The notes beneath the pieces were generated by a model. The model was not told the origin of the DNA. It ran no database searches and saw only the letters and a list, made by a program, of their open reading frames with translations. DNA of 64,000 nt from Rhizobium sp. J15 (GTDB lineage: Bacteria; Pseudomonadota; Alphaproteobacteria; Rhizobiales; Rhizobiaceae): positions 113,095-177,094 of the forward strand of contig NZ_NWSX01000010.1 of assembly GCF_002531825.1 (NCBI RefSeq), read 5' to 3'. The translations under genes and the position numbers were made by a program. Shown here piece by piece: positions 8,690 through 16,784 of the stretch (positions within the stretch are counted from its first letter, which is position 1; each line of letters starts with the position of its first letter).

Positions 8690-9964
8690 TCAGCCGTAGC
8701 GGCTGACCGCAAGATCCCTGGCGTCGATTTCGGGCGCGCGGCCGCTGACGAGATCGCCGATCAGCCGCGCCGAACCGGTGCTCATCGTCCAGCCGAGCGT
8801 GCCGTGGCCGGTATTGAGGAAGAGGCCGGCGACCTTGGTCGGGCCGATGACCGGCGTACCATCAGGCGTCATCGGGCGCAGGCCGGACCAGAAGGACGCC
8901 TTGGAAACATCGCCGCCGGGGAAGAGATCGGTGACGGAGTGCTCCAGGGTGCTGCGGCGGGCCAGGCCGAGATCGTTGGTATAGCCCGAAATCTCGGCCA
9001 TGCCGCCGACACGGATGCGATCGCCGAGCCGGGTGATGGCGATCTTGTAGGTTTCGTCCATGACGGTCGATTCCGGCGCACGCAACGCATCGGTGATCGG
9101 AATGGTGAGCGAATAGCCCTTGACCGGATAGACCGGCAGGCTGATGCCGAGAGGTTTGACCAGCAGCGGCGAATAGCTGCCGAGCGCGACCACCACCACA
9201 TCCGCGCTCATGCGCTCGCGATCGGGGTTGCCGTCGCCATCGCGAGTGGTGATCACCCCGCGCACGCGCCCGGCCTCGACATCAAGCGCCTTGATCGTCG
9301 TGCCGTAGGCGAAGCGGACGCCGAGCGCCTCGGCCTTGGCGGCCAGCGCGTTGGTGAACTTGAAGCAGTCGCCGGTTTCGTCCTTCGGAGTCAGCAGGCC
9401 GCCGACGATCTTGTCGCGCACATGCTTCAGCGCCGGCTCGACGCGGATGCAGCCGTCCCGGTCGAGCACCTCGTAGGGAATGCCGTCGGCGGCGAGCGCC
9501 TTGACGTCCTTTGCCGAGGCATCGAGCTGCTGCTGCATGCGGAACAATTGCAGCGTCCCCTGCATGCGCTCGTCATAGGCAATGCCGGTTTCGGCGCGAA
9601 GCTCGGCGAGCGCGATGCGGCTGTAATCGGCAAGGCGCAGCATGCGGCTCTTGTTGATCGCGTAGCGCTCGGAGGTGCAGTTCGACAGCATTCTCGCCAT
9701 CCAGGCGAGCATGGCCACGTCGAATTTCGGGCGCAGGATGAGCGGCGCATGTTTCATGAACAGCCACTTCATGGCCTTCGCAGGAATGCCGGGGGCCGCC
9801 CACGGGGAGCAATAGCCGAAGGAGACTTCGCCGGCATTGGCAAAGCTCGTCTCCAGCGCCGGGCCGGACTGACGGTCGACGACCGTCACCTCGTGGCCTG
9901 ATTTGGCGAGCTGATAAGCGGAGGTGACGCCGAGGATGCCGGCGCCCAGAACGATGACTTTCAT
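8690..9964 (-). CDS. dadA: D-amino-acid dehydrogenase, small subunit type
   Basis: A 424-residue FAD-dependent DAO-fold protein. It opens with the dinucleotide-binding motif [16 protein letters not shown], continues with [19 protein letters not shown] (typical DadA signature) and ends with GTPVIGPTK and [19 protein letters not shown]. DadA oxidises D-alanine and other D-amino acids to 2-oxo acids and passes electrons to the respiratory chain at the inner membrane. It follows the racemase gene on the same strand, the usual dad operon arrangement for L-alanine catabolism. Confidence 0.93.
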   Translation of the reverse strand: MKVIVLGAGILGVTSAYQLAKSGHEVTVVDRQSGPALETSFANAGEVSFGYCSPWAAPGIPAKAMKWLFMKHAPLILRPKFDVAMLAWMARMLSNCTSERYAINKSRMLRLADYSRIALAELRAETGIAYDERMQGTLQLFRMQQQLDASAKDVKALAADGIPYEVLDRDGCIRVEPALKHVRDKIVGGLLTPKDETGDCFKFTNALAAKAEALGVRFAYGTTIKALDVEAGRVRGVITTRDGDGNPDRERMSADVVVVALGSYSPLLVKPLGISLPVYPVKGYSLTIPITDALRAPESTVMDETYKIAITRLGDRIRVGGMAEISGYTNDLGLARRSTLEHSVTDLFPGGDVSKASFWSGLRPMTPDGTPVIGPTKVAGLFLNTGHGTLGWTMSTGSARLIGDLVSGRAPEIDARDLAVSRYG

Positions 9965-9994
9965 GATGTTCCCAATGATGAAGCGCCTGATCTC

Positions 9995-10100
9995 AGCGAT
10001 ATTGCCTGTGATAACGATCGCCGAGACCGGTTAGGATTTCGTAAGATAGCGATATTGCCTGTGATAACGATCGCCGAGACCGGTTAGGATTTCGTAAGAT
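9995..10100. repeat. Perfect 53-bp tandem duplication at the 3' end of the racemase gene
   Basis: Bases 9995-10047 and 10048-10100 are identical and directly adjacent. The copy at 10048-10100 is coding for the racemase C-terminus; the other holds the present stop codon (10031-10033). Because 53 is not a multiple of three, the second copy is read in another frame. Confidence 0.97.
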
Positions 10101-11185
10101 ATGGTGTCGGCATCGCGCGCGATATGCTCGAGCGTCTGATGCGCCCCGAGCACCTCGACAAGGCTGCCGAGCGTCAGAGCGCCTTCCGGTAGCGCCGATA
10201 CGTCGACGGTGATGCTGTCCATCGACACGCGCCCGACGATCGGCAGGCGGATGCCCTTGAAATAGACGGCGCCGCGGCCGCTCAGGCTTCGCGGCAGGCC
10301 GTCGGCATAGCCGGCTGCAATGGTGGCAAGGCGCGTTTCCCGATGCGTGACATGCGCGCCGCCATAACCGACCTTCGTGCCTTCAGGCACGGCGCGCGTC
10401 TGCACGACGGCGACATCGAGGCTGACGACCGGCTCCATCGGATTCTCCGTGCCGGCATTCGGAGCGCCGCCATAGAGCGCGATGCCCGGCCGGGCGAGCA
10501 CGCCATGATAGGCATCGCCGAGGAAGACGCCGCCCGAATTGGCGAAGGAAATATCGAAGCCCGGAAATTCCTCGGCGATGCAGGCCATCTCCGCCAGCTG
10601 TTCGCCGTTCTGCTCGCCGTCCGTCTCATCGGCCGAGGCCAGGTGACTCATGATGAACAGGATCTCGACATTGCCGCCATCGCGAAGGGCGGCCGCAAGT
10701 TCTGCCCTCTCTTCGCTGGGAAAGCCGAGCCGCGACATGCCGGTGTCGAATTGCAGGACAGCGGGCAGGCAGCGCTTCAGGGCGCGCGCCGCCGCCGACC
10801 ATTGCCGCCACTGGGCGAGCGAGTTCAGGACCGGGACGACGCCCATCTCGGCGCAGGCGATTTCATTGCCCGGCTGCAAGCCGTTCAGGACGAAAATCTG
10901 GGCGTCCTGCGCAAGTGCGGGCCGGAGCCGCACGGCCTCGATGAACTGGGCGACGAAGAAATGCCGGCAGCCCTGAGCGTAGAGCGTCCTGGCGACCCGT
11001 TCGGCGCCGAGGCCATAGGCGTCGGCCTTGACGACGGCGCCGGCGCGGACCGGCGTCAGCATGGATAGGAGCTTGCGGTAGTTGCGGCCGAGTGCGGCGA
11101 GGTCGATCGTCAGATAGCCGGTGGCTCCCTGCATGATCGTGGCAGTACGTGCGTGGGAAACCAAAATATCGCTATCCATGTCCAC
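10031..11185 (-). CDS. alr: Alanine racemase (catabolic, dad operon)
   Basis: A 384-residue fold-type III PLP racemase interconverting L- and D-alanine. The PLP lysine is in AVVKADAYGLGAERVA near residue 53 and the catalytic tyrosine region is VGYGGAHVTHRET; other landmarks are RPGIALYGG and GRVSMDSITVDVS. It is the first gene of an operon with dadA and divergent from an Lrp-type regulator, the classical dad layout. The C-terminus is altered by a 53-bp tandem duplication: the ancestral frame would end QYR followed by TGA at 9993-9995, whereas the present one adds YLTKS. The change lies outside the active site, so activity is probably kept. Confidence 0.92.
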   Translation of the reverse strand: MDMDSDILVSHARTATIMQGATGYLTIDLAALGRNYRKLLSMLTPVRAGAVVKADAYGLGAERVARTLYAQGCRHFFVAQFIEAVRLRPALAQDAQIFVLNGLQPGNEIACAEMGVVPVLNSLAQWRQWSAAARALKRCLPAVLQFDTGMSRLGFPSEERAELAAALRDGGNVEILFIMSHLASADETDGEQNGEQLAEMACIAEEFPGFDISFANSGGVFLGDAYHGVLARPGIALYGGAPNAGTENPMEPVVSLDVAVVQTRAVPEGTKVGYGGAHVTHRETRLATIAAGYADGLPRSLSGRGAVYFKGIRLPIVGRVSMDSITVDVSALPEGALTLGSLVEVLGAHQTLEHIARDADTISYEILTGLGDRYHRQYRYLTKS

Positions 11186-11301
11186 CCCTCTTTTCCAAGA
11201 GTGTATGAAATAATGAGCGACATTGCCTGCGATTCTGTCATCGATTATTGCGTGACTTGCATATTATGCGCATAGTCGATGAAAATTTGGAACAATCGAT
11301 C

Positions 11302-11766
11302 ATGCCCGCTCTCGACACCACCGATCGCAACATCCTGAGACTGCTGCGCCTCGATGCCCGCATGAGCAATGCCAAGCTCGCGGCCGAGGTCGGCCTGTCG
11401 CCATCGGCCTGCCTCCGGCGCATCAAGATCATGGAAAAGACGGGCGTGATCCGCGGCTATACGGCGCTGCTCGATACGAGCAATGCGGATGCGATGATCG
11501 CCGTGATCATCAACATCACCCTCGAACGGCAGACGGAAGATTATCTCGACCGCTTCGAAGCGGCGGTCCGCCGGCACCCGGAAATCCGGGAATGTTTTCT
11601 GATGACGGGCGGCTCGGATTATCTCCTGCGCGTGGAAGTCGCCAATGCGGGCGAATTCGAGCGGATCCACAAGGAGATATTGTCAGCCTTGCCGGGCGTG
11701 CTCAGAATTCATTCGAGCTTTTCGATCCGCAACGTTCTGGCGACACGGACGAAGGGAAAACGCTGA
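11302..11766 (+). CDS. Lrp/AsnC-family regulator of the dad operon
   Basis: About 154 residues: winged helix (LDTTDRNILRLLRLDARMSN, LAAEVGLSPSACLRRIKIM) and RAM domain (FLMTGGSDYLLRVEV). Divergently placed 116 bp from the racemase gene, as for Lrp-type activators of dadXA. ATG 11302 was chosen because the family starts just before LDxxDRxIL; ATG 11266 and TTG 11248 are in-frame alternatives with no better ribosome site. Ligand is probably an amino acid such as alanine. Confidence 0.88.
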   Translation: MPALDTTDRNILRLLRLDARMSNAKLAAEVGLSPSACLRRIKIMEKTGVIRGYTALLDTSNADAMIAVIINITLERQTEDYLDRFEAAVRRHPEIRECFLMTGGSDYLLRVEVANAGEFERIHKEILSALPGVLRIHSSFSIRNVLATRTKGKR

Positions 11767-11787
11767 GCACGGTTCCTTGCATTCCTA

Positions 11788-12078
11788 TCAGAACCCCGCT
11801 TCCTTCTGATGCCGCACCGCCAGGATCATCAAGGCGTCTCCATCGATACGGTAGCGAACCACGTACCCGCTGTCGCCGAAATCGACGAGCCATTCCAGGT
11901 ATTGCTCGGGCAGATCGTCGACAAGACGTCCCATATGCGGATTAAGACCGAGAGCCCGCACAGATCTGAGGATCGTTTCGCCTGCTCGCTTGGCGGCCGA
12001 TGGATTTTTCGGCCGGAGGAACTTCCGCAACCGTTCAAGGTCACGGATTGCAGCCGGGGAGAAGATTACTTGTGGCAT
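11788..12078 (-). CDS. ParE/RelE-family toxin of a type II toxin-antitoxin pair
   Basis: A 96-residue protein with the RelE/ParE fold pattern: IFSPAAIRDLERLRKFL at the N-terminus, then a basic helix, WLVDFGDSGYVVRYRI (central strands) and ILAVRHQKEAGF at the C-terminus. ParE toxins poison DNA gyrase and RelE toxins cut mRNA; the sequence does not separate them with certainty, but the length and HQKEAGF ending favour ParE. The start lies inside the antitoxin gene (13-bp overlap), giving translational coupling. Confidence 0.82.
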   Translation of the reverse strand: MPQVIFSPAAIRDLERLRKFLRPKNPSAAKRAGETILRSVRALGLNPHMGRLVDDLPEQYLEWLVDFGDSGYVVRYRIDGDALMILAVRHQKEAGF

Positions 12079-12344
12079 TCGGGTGCGGGCAGCTCTTCGT
12101 CAGTTCCCCATGTTGAAAGCCAGTTCTCAACCTCATCTCCGGTCACGTGCAGACCGGTCGCCTGAAATTCATCCCAGGCATTGAGCGTCTCCTGCCGCAG
12201 CCTCTCGCGCTTCTCCTCGCGCTCCACATATTGTGCAATGGCTTCCCGCATGATCCAATGAGACGAGCGGCGGCGGGCTTCGGCCAATTGCTGGACACGG
12301 CCCTTCAACTCGTCATCGAGCTTGAGTGAGGTCGGCGATGCCAT
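12066..12344 (-). CDS. Ribbon-helix-helix antitoxin (CopG/ParD-like)
   Basis: A 92-residue protein with an N-terminal ribbon-helix-helix (SLKLDDELKGRVQQLAEARR then SSHWIMREAIAQYVE) and a charged C-terminal toxin-neutralising tail. It precedes and overlaps the ParE/RelE-like gene in the same operon, the canonical antitoxin-first order. It is expected to bind its own promoter in the 118 bp upstream, which lie between it and the LuxR gene's end. Confidence 0.82.
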   Translation of the reverse strand: MASPTSLKLDDELKGRVQQLAEARRRSSHWIMREAIAQYVEREEKRERLRQETLNAWDEFQATGLHVTGDEVENWLSTWGTDEELPAPECHK

Positions 12345-12462
12345 GGAGCCTCCTTAGTCAAAGGTAATACCGAGCGCTAATGTAAGGTTTCCCAGCCCGC
12401 TTGTCCACGAAGATGTTGACCGCCCTCGCCCGCGGGCCTGACGTCAAACTGAGCATTTCAAG

Positions 12463-13188
12463 CTATATCAGCTCGAGCGCAGTGGCCTTGGCCACCGCTT
12501 CGCTCGTCGTGGCGACGGTCAGCTTCCGGCGGGCCGAGGCGAGATAGAGCTGCACGGCGCTGACCGAAATGGACAGGCGGGCGCAGATCTGCTTTGCCAA
12601 AAGGCCATTGGCGGTCATCTCCAGGCATTGCAGTTCGCGGCGCGACAATTGCGGAAAATCCGCGGTCTTTCTCATGCCTGACAAGACCATCGCCCTGTCA
12701 TGGAGATGGTGGGCGAGAAACTGGAGGTCACGCATGCTGTCCATCCGGAACTGACGCCAATAGGCATCCGGATGATTGGATGTGACGGTAAACAGCGATC
12801 GCTCCCCTTGCGGGCCGCGCACCGGCAAGGTGATACCTTGTCGGCCGACGCCGAAGGCCATCGCCTCCTTGAAGAAGCCTTGCGCCCGGCCCGAATCCCA
12901 TTTCGAAGCGGACCATTCCACCGGCAGGAAGCCGCGCCGGCCAAGGCGGACGATGGGATCGATGCTGAAATAGTCCCGCTCGAGATATTGCTTCACCCAC
13001 TCGGGCGGATAGGTGAGCATCAGCAACGGATTGCTGGCATTGCCGCCCGAGGTGCGGGTTACATGCAGAACCATATGCGAGATGGCGTAGATATGGCGGA
13101 CCTCGTCCAGGGTTGCTTCCAGATCCCGCAATGTCGGCGATGCGGAGATCCGGTCCAGACTGTAGAAAAAACGAGAACTGCTCAGCAT
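12463..13188 (-). CDS. LuxR-family quorum-sensing regulator with autoinducer-binding domain
   Basis: About 241 residues. The N-terminal domain keeps the acyl-homoserine-lactone pocket residues in order: W and Y in PEWVKQYLE, then DP (SIDPIV), a second W (PVEW) and the glycine in FGVGRQG. The C-terminal LuxR helix-turn-helix runs from LSRRELQCLEMTANG to AVAKATALELI. ATG 13188 gives the family length; an in-frame ATG at 13308 with a GAGTGAG upstream would add 40 residues that look unlike the family. It lies downstream of luxI on the same strand, probably partly co-transcribed. Resembles RhiR/CinR-class rhizobial regulators; which one cannot be told by eye. Confidence 0.86.
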   Translation of the reverse strand: MLSSSRFFYSLDRISASPTLRDLEATLDEVRHIYAISHMVLHVTRTSGGNASNPLLMLTYPPEWVKQYLERDYFSIDPIVRLGRRGFLPVEWSASKWDSGRAQGFFKEAMAFGVGRQGITLPVRGPQGERSLFTVTSNHPDAYWRQFRMDSMRDLQFLAHHLHDRAMVLSGMRKTADFPQLSRRELQCLEMTANGLLAKQICARLSISVSAVQLYLASARRKLTVATTSEAVAKATALELI

Positions 13189-13348
13189 GAGATGAACTCG
13201 CAGTTGTGTGTTTGCTTTACTGCTCGTATTGGTATCATTTAGCGACTGCTGATAAAAGCCCAATCCCCGGCACGACGTGAAAAATAGGTTAAGGTCCGGC
13301 AGCGGCATATCTCACTCTGGGCGGCGCCGCTCTCCAGCGATCCCGAGA

Positions 13349-14002
13349 TCACCTGATGCCGCCATGCCTTTCGCCGGCGACGGCCTCGGCGGGATTGCGG
13401 GAGGCTTGTTCGAGAAGGCGGGACAGGTTGGCGCGAAGTATGCGGCAATTGTCGGCCGTAACGTCCCACAGGCCGACAAAGAGGTTGCCGATTTCCGGCC
13501 GGGATCTAGCAAGCGGCGTCGGTCTCCAGCCGATCCGGCGATAGACGCCGATCATCGCGGCATCGTAGACGCCGACGATGCTTTCGATGCCGGTATCGAG
13601 TGCCAGATCGCAAAGCCCGGAGAGCAGTTCCGTGGCGACCGTGCGCGAGGAATGTTGATCGATCTCTCCGGCAAGCGGATGCACGCAGAAACGGGTGCAT
13701 TCCCAGGTCGTCGGACTGTCGACATCGATGGGCTCATCGAAGAATTGACGAAACTCGCTCTTGAGCATCGTCGCCCCCGTGGTCGGCAGCAGGCGCAGCG
13801 AGCCCGTCAGCGTGCCGGAAGGCCGTTGCGTCACGATGTAGACGGGATCTTCCGTCTCGTCGTATCGATCCCTTTCCCACTCGTCCCTGACATCGACCTG
13901 CCATCCCAGCCGGTCGCGGAAGACGGCCGCGCGTGCGCGAAACATTTCATCGAAGGCTAGCCGATCGATCTCGAACATGTCTCTGGTGAGTATCCGCAGC
14001 AT
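13349..14002 (-). CDS. LuxI-family acyl-homoserine-lactone synthase
   Basis: A 217-residue autoinducer synthase. It keeps the conserved residues in order: R in MFRARAAVFRDRLGW with F and W, D and D in WERDRYDETEDPVYI, R in GSLRLLPT, and E and R in WECTRFCVHP. These enzymes make N-acyl-homoserine lactones from S-adenosylmethionine and acyl-ACP. ATG 14002 has an AGGAGG seven bases upstream and puts the family N-terminus (MLRILTRDMFEIDR) in place; 17 further in-frame residues upstream were not taken. It is divergent from a small XRE-type gene and upstream of luxR. Acyl-chain length cannot be predicted. Confidence 0.93.
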   Translation of the reverse strand: MLRILTRDMFEIDRLAFDEMFRARAAVFRDRLGWQVDVRDEWERDRYDETEDPVYIVTQRPSGTLTGSLRLLPTTGATMLKSEFRQFFDEPIDVDSPTTWECTRFCVHPLAGEIDQHSSRTVATELLSGLCDLALDTGIESIVGVYDAAMIGVYRRIGWRPTPLARSRPEIGNLFVGLWDVTADNCRILRANLSRLLEQASRNPAEAVAGERHGGIR

Positions 14003-14177
14003 CTCCGTCCTCCTGATCACCGAAGTTTCACAAGGGGAGGACGGCCCCGGCAATATGGATATTTCACCAGATTGACCGGCGCTTCGCTTTGCCTTTCATT
14101 TTCATAAGCGACTTCTGATATTGACCGGCAAACGCTCTCCATGACCGCCAAACAATATAAACATGGGGAGGATTCCG

Positions 14178-14522
14178 ATGACGCACGACCTGGCACGCGG
14201 CAAACGCATTCGCGAGGCGATATCCCGCGGCAAGTTCCGCAAAGTTCATGCACTTGCGGCCGAACTGAACGTCTCCGTCGCCGCCGTTTCGCGCTGGCAG
14301 AACGGCGGCCACACCTCGCTCGAAAGCGCCTGCGCGCTGGCGCACCTCCTTGATGTTTCCCTCGACTGGCTGCTGCTCGGGCGCGGCACCATCGACTGGC
14401 ACAGGAACAGCCCGGTCTCGGCCACCGAATTGCAATTGGTTCTGGCACTGCGCGACCGGCCCGCGGCAGCCCGCTCCAATCTCATGGGCCTGGTCGAATC
14501 CATTCCCCCGGAGCACCCGTAA
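14178..14522 (+). CDS. Small XRE-type helix-turn-helix protein
   Basis: 114 residues. Residues 10-65 form a lambda-repressor-like HTH (VHALAAELNVSVAAVSRWQNGG, then a DVSLDWLLLGRG ending that is common in XRE proteins). The remaining 45 residues have no recognised domain. ATG 14178 follows GGAGG by seven bases. It sits between luxI (divergent) and the two paralogous proteins (same strand), so it is a candidate extra regulator of this quorum-sensing island. Confidence 0.78.
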   Translation: MTHDLARGKRIREAISRGKFRKVHALAAELNVSVAAVSRWQNGGHTSLESACALAHLLDVSLDWLLLGRGTIDWHRNSPVSATELQLVLALRDRPAAARSNLMGLVESIPPEHP

Positions 14523-14532
14523 CCCCAGGCGC

Positions 14533-14560
14533 AAATCTGCGCAGATTTTTCAATCTGCGC
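14533..14560. promoter_or_regulatory. Overlapping dyads (three AATCTGCGC half-sites), candidate operator
   Basis: A perfect 16-bp palindrome (14533-14548) overlaps a perfect 9-bp-arm inverted repeat (14539-14547 with 14552-14560, four-base spacer). The result is three copies of AATCTGCGC: 34-42, inverted 39-47, and 52-60. It lies 11 bp after the XRE stop and about 150 bp before the RhiA-like start. It could bind LuxR or the XRE protein, or act as a terminator hairpin, although no T tract follows. Confidence 0.6.
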
Positions 14561-14708
14561 TCAACACGTTTAAGTTGCTATTTTCCAGATCATCAATGAT
14601 CTTTCTCGTCAGGGTTTCAACAACGGTATCAGCAAAAACGGCTCATCCGCCTGCCTCGCCGCCGCGGAAACCCTTGTTTTCACTCTCAACCGAGAAGGGT
14701 CGTCGACC

Positions 14709-15380
14709 ATGTCTACTTTGCTGACCATCAACGTGAAAAACTTCGAACCCCAGGCGCAGGGCTTCTTCTTCTTCCAGCAGCCGGCCATTTATACCGGCGG
14801 CGGCCAAGTCTATTCGAACAGCCTTTTCTCGCAGACCCTCGTCAACTACGATTCCGGAGGCTCGATTCTGACCTTCCAGGTCAACCTGCAATATTATGCC
14901 GGTATCCAGCAGGCGAATACGCCGCCGGCTATCGGCTCCGCTTCCGGCTATGCATCGGCCAGCCGCGCCGTCGATCTGGCTCCAGCGGCGGGCGGCAGCG
15001 GCAAGCCCAACGACTGGACGACCGCAACGGTCAGTCCGCTCGGCCTTTCCGCACCGACCTACGGTGAAGGGGTGCAGCCTGGCGCGTTCCGCATCACCAC
15101 CCCGAGCTTCACCTCGCCGCCCTATTACAACGTCGGCTCCGCCGTCGAGGTCAATGGCGGCATCGTGCTTTCCAACTTCGTCCAGGCAAATCCGCTCAGC
15201 AATACCGATTGCCAGCCGATCCTCAAATATTATGTCCAGACCGGCGCCTACACGCCGGGCAGCGTCATGGATTTCACGCAGTCGAGCGTGAATGCGGCCG
15301 TCGCTGACTTCACCGGCGGCTACACCGTCTGCAACGTCACCCTGAACGCCAATGGCACCTGGAGCGTGCAGCGCCAGTAA
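14709..15380 (+). CDS. RhiA-like protein beside a LuxI/LuxR pair (function unknown)
   Basis: 223 residues, about 23 kDa, no signal peptide or membrane segment, rich in Gly, Ser, Thr and aromatic residues with predicted beta character (TINVKNFEPQAQGFFFFQQP at the start; FTGGYTVCNVTLNANGTWSV at the end). It is a paralogue of the next gene: both share INV+N, FxxFQ, YAG and a terminal NANGT motif. Size, strand order and the neighbouring LuxI/LuxR genes match the quorum-regulated rhizosphere protein RhiA of R. leguminosarum (about 24 kDa); this identification is from memory and context, not alignment. Biochemical role unknown. Confidence 0.6.
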   Translation: MSTLLTINVKNFEPQAQGFFFFQQPAIYTGGGQVYSNSLFSQTLVNYDSGGSILTFQVNLQYYAGIQQANTPPAIGSASGYASASRAVDLAPAAGGSGKPNDWTTATVSPLGLSAPTYGEGVQPGAFRITTPSFTSPPYYNVGSAVEVNGGIVLSNFVQANPLSNTDCQPILKYYVQTGAYTPGSVMDFTQSSVNAAVADFTGGYTVCNVTLNANGTWSVQRQ

Positions 15381-15389
15381 GCCTCGGCA

Positions 15390-15425
15390 GCATGCGGGTG
15401 GGGCGTCCCCTCCTCACCCGCATGC
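15390..15425 (+). terminator. Intercistronic hairpin between the two paralogues
   Basis: An 11-bp perfect stem (15390-15400 with 15415-15425) starts nine bases after the RhiA-like stop; the loop contains a further small GGG/CCC pairing. It could attenuate transcription into the next gene or protect the 3' end of the first transcript segment. Confidence 0.6.
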
Positions 15426-15499
15426 GCACCATCCGCGCGATTGCCGCCATCCGCCGAGACGACGGGTAGGCTGGGTCTCAGACGGGAGCGCCGTACGCC

Positions 15500-16216
15500 A
15501 TGACCAGTTCGTCCTACCAGATCAACGTTCGGAACCAATCGCAGACCACGCAATATTTTTATCTCTTCCAGAAGCAGGCCGCTTTCCCGTCTATGACGAA
15601 CCCTTCGGTGCTCGCGAGCAGCCTCTGCTGCCAGAGCGTCGGCAACTACGGAAGTTCGGGAGCCCAGATCAATTTCGGCCTGGACAGACAGGTCTACGCC
15701 GGTGCCCTCAGCACCATGCAATCGGCGCCGCCCTCGCAGCTGATCGCGCTCATCGCACTCGATGCCAACACACGATCCATCGTCACCAGAACCACGGCCG
15801 CCCGGGCGATCACGCTCACCACAGCAAGCGGCTCACCTGACAATTGCACGAGTCTGTCGCTCGATCCGCTGGGTCTTTCCGTGCCCGCCTATCAATCCGG
15901 GATCCCCACAGGCGCCTTCGCCATGAACGTACCCACCTATACGCCCTTGCCGACTCCGGAACTTTATTGCGGCGTCGCCGCCCTGAACGACGATGAGTCG
16001 ATCATCCTGTCGAGCTTCGTCGCCCCTGCGCCGAACGCCGTCCTGAGCTGCATCCCGGAACAGGTCTTTTTCGTAAAAACCGGCTACCAGCCGGCCGGAA
16101 CCGTCGTGCCCTACGACGAGACCAACGCCGCCCGCTGCGATTTCACCACCGGCTACGCAAGCTTCACCGTCACCTACAACGCCAACGGAACCTTTTTGGT
16201 GACAGGAGGACCATAG
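15500..16216 (+). CDS. RhiB-like paralogue of the upstream protein (function unknown)
   Basis: 238 residues, no signal peptide. It aligns by eye with the upstream protein: QINVRNQSQTTQYFYLFQKQ, NYGSSGAQINF, YAGALS and, at the end, CDFTTGYASFTVTYNANGTF. It has six cysteines (a CC pair near 43, others near 115, 153, 175 and 210), against two in its neighbour, so disulphides or metal binding are possible. Together with the flanking genes it resembles rhiB of the rhiABC operon by position. No catalytic motif seen. Confidence 0.58.
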   Translation: MTSSSYQINVRNQSQTTQYFYLFQKQAAFPSMTNPSVLASSLCCQSVGNYGSSGAQINFGLDRQVYAGALSTMQSAPPSQLIALIALDANTRSIVTRTTAARAITLTTASGSPDNCTSLSLDPLGLSVPAYQSGIPTGAFAMNVPTYTPLPTPELYCGVAALNDDESIILSSFVAPAPNAVLSCIPEQVFFVKTGYQPAGTVVPYDETNAARCDFTTGYASFTVTYNANGTFLVTGGP

Positions 16217-16282
16217 ACCCAGAAATCCGCTTCATCACCGACGTTCAGCCATCCAAACCCCGAGCTTATAGGGAGCATATCA

Positions 16283-16687
16283 ATGCTAAACATCGCACCG
16301 AAATTCGCTGGCCAGACATCACGCCGCCGCAAGGCCGCTGCCGGCTTTGTCATTGCCGCCGCCTCTCTCCTCGCGACCGCTCTGCCGGCCGCCGCGCAAT
16401 TGGCCTTTTCGCCCGACTGCCGGAATTTTCAGCCTATTGCCGTCGCCGCGCCGAACGATGCGATCCTGTTCACCAAGCAGCCGGTGCCGCATCCGAACGG
16501 AACGGCGACCGTTTTCGCGATCAACGGATTGGACAACTACGTCATTCCGGCCGGCGTCAATTCCTGCATCGTCGCAGCGCCCGAACCCAATGACAATTAC
16601 TGCTTCATGGCCCGCAGCGACAACACGATCGACGGCGTCGGCTTTGCCGCCATTCATAATCCGGGCGGCCTGCCTGCGTGCCAGTAG
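16283..16687 (+). CDS. Small exported cysteine-containing protein (RhiC-like by position)
   Basis: 134 residues with a clear Sec signal peptide: basic RRRK (about 14-17), hydrophobic core AGFVIAAASLLATALPAAA and a likely cut after AAAQ near residue 39. The mature part of about 95 residues has four cysteines (DCRNF, NSCIV, YCFMA, PACQ), probably two disulphides, so a periplasmic or secreted location is expected. A ribosome site (AGGGAG) precedes ATG 16283. Third gene of the quorum-sensing island; RhiC of R. leguminosarum is also a small exported protein. Function unknown. Confidence 0.62.
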   Translation: MLNIAPKFAGQTSRRRKAAAGFVIAAASLLATALPAAAQLAFSPDCRNFQPIAVAAPNDAILFTKQPVPHPNGTATVFAINGLDNYVIPAGVNSCIVAAPEPNDNYCFMARSDNTIDGVGFAAIHNPGGLPACQ

Positions 16688-16709
16688 GAGCTGTTCCATT
16701 TTCAGCAAA

Positions 16710-16743
16710 TCTCCCCGCCCTGTCGAAAAAGAAGGCGGGGAGA
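16710..16743. terminator. Hairpin between the exported-protein gene and the GGDEF-EAL gene
   Basis: A 10-bp GC-rich stem (16710-16719 with 16734-16743, TCTCCCCGCC and its complement) lies 23 bp after the stop of the exported-protein gene and between two convergent genes. It probably terminates both. Confidence 0.65.
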
Positions 16744-16784
16744 GAAAGGGCGGCCAGTCGCAAGGATGCGACATGCCCGCCTCA

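Noticed and set aside
9995..10100. Tandem repeat as a CRISPR or integration (att) site
   Set aside because: Only two adjacent copies with no spacer, no cas genes and no integrase nearby; a simple tandem duplication explains it.
13189..13308. Extra N-terminal 40 residues of the LuxR protein
   Set aside because: The family length and fold start at 13188; the added residues are unlike the domain, although the upstream ATG cannot be fully excluded.
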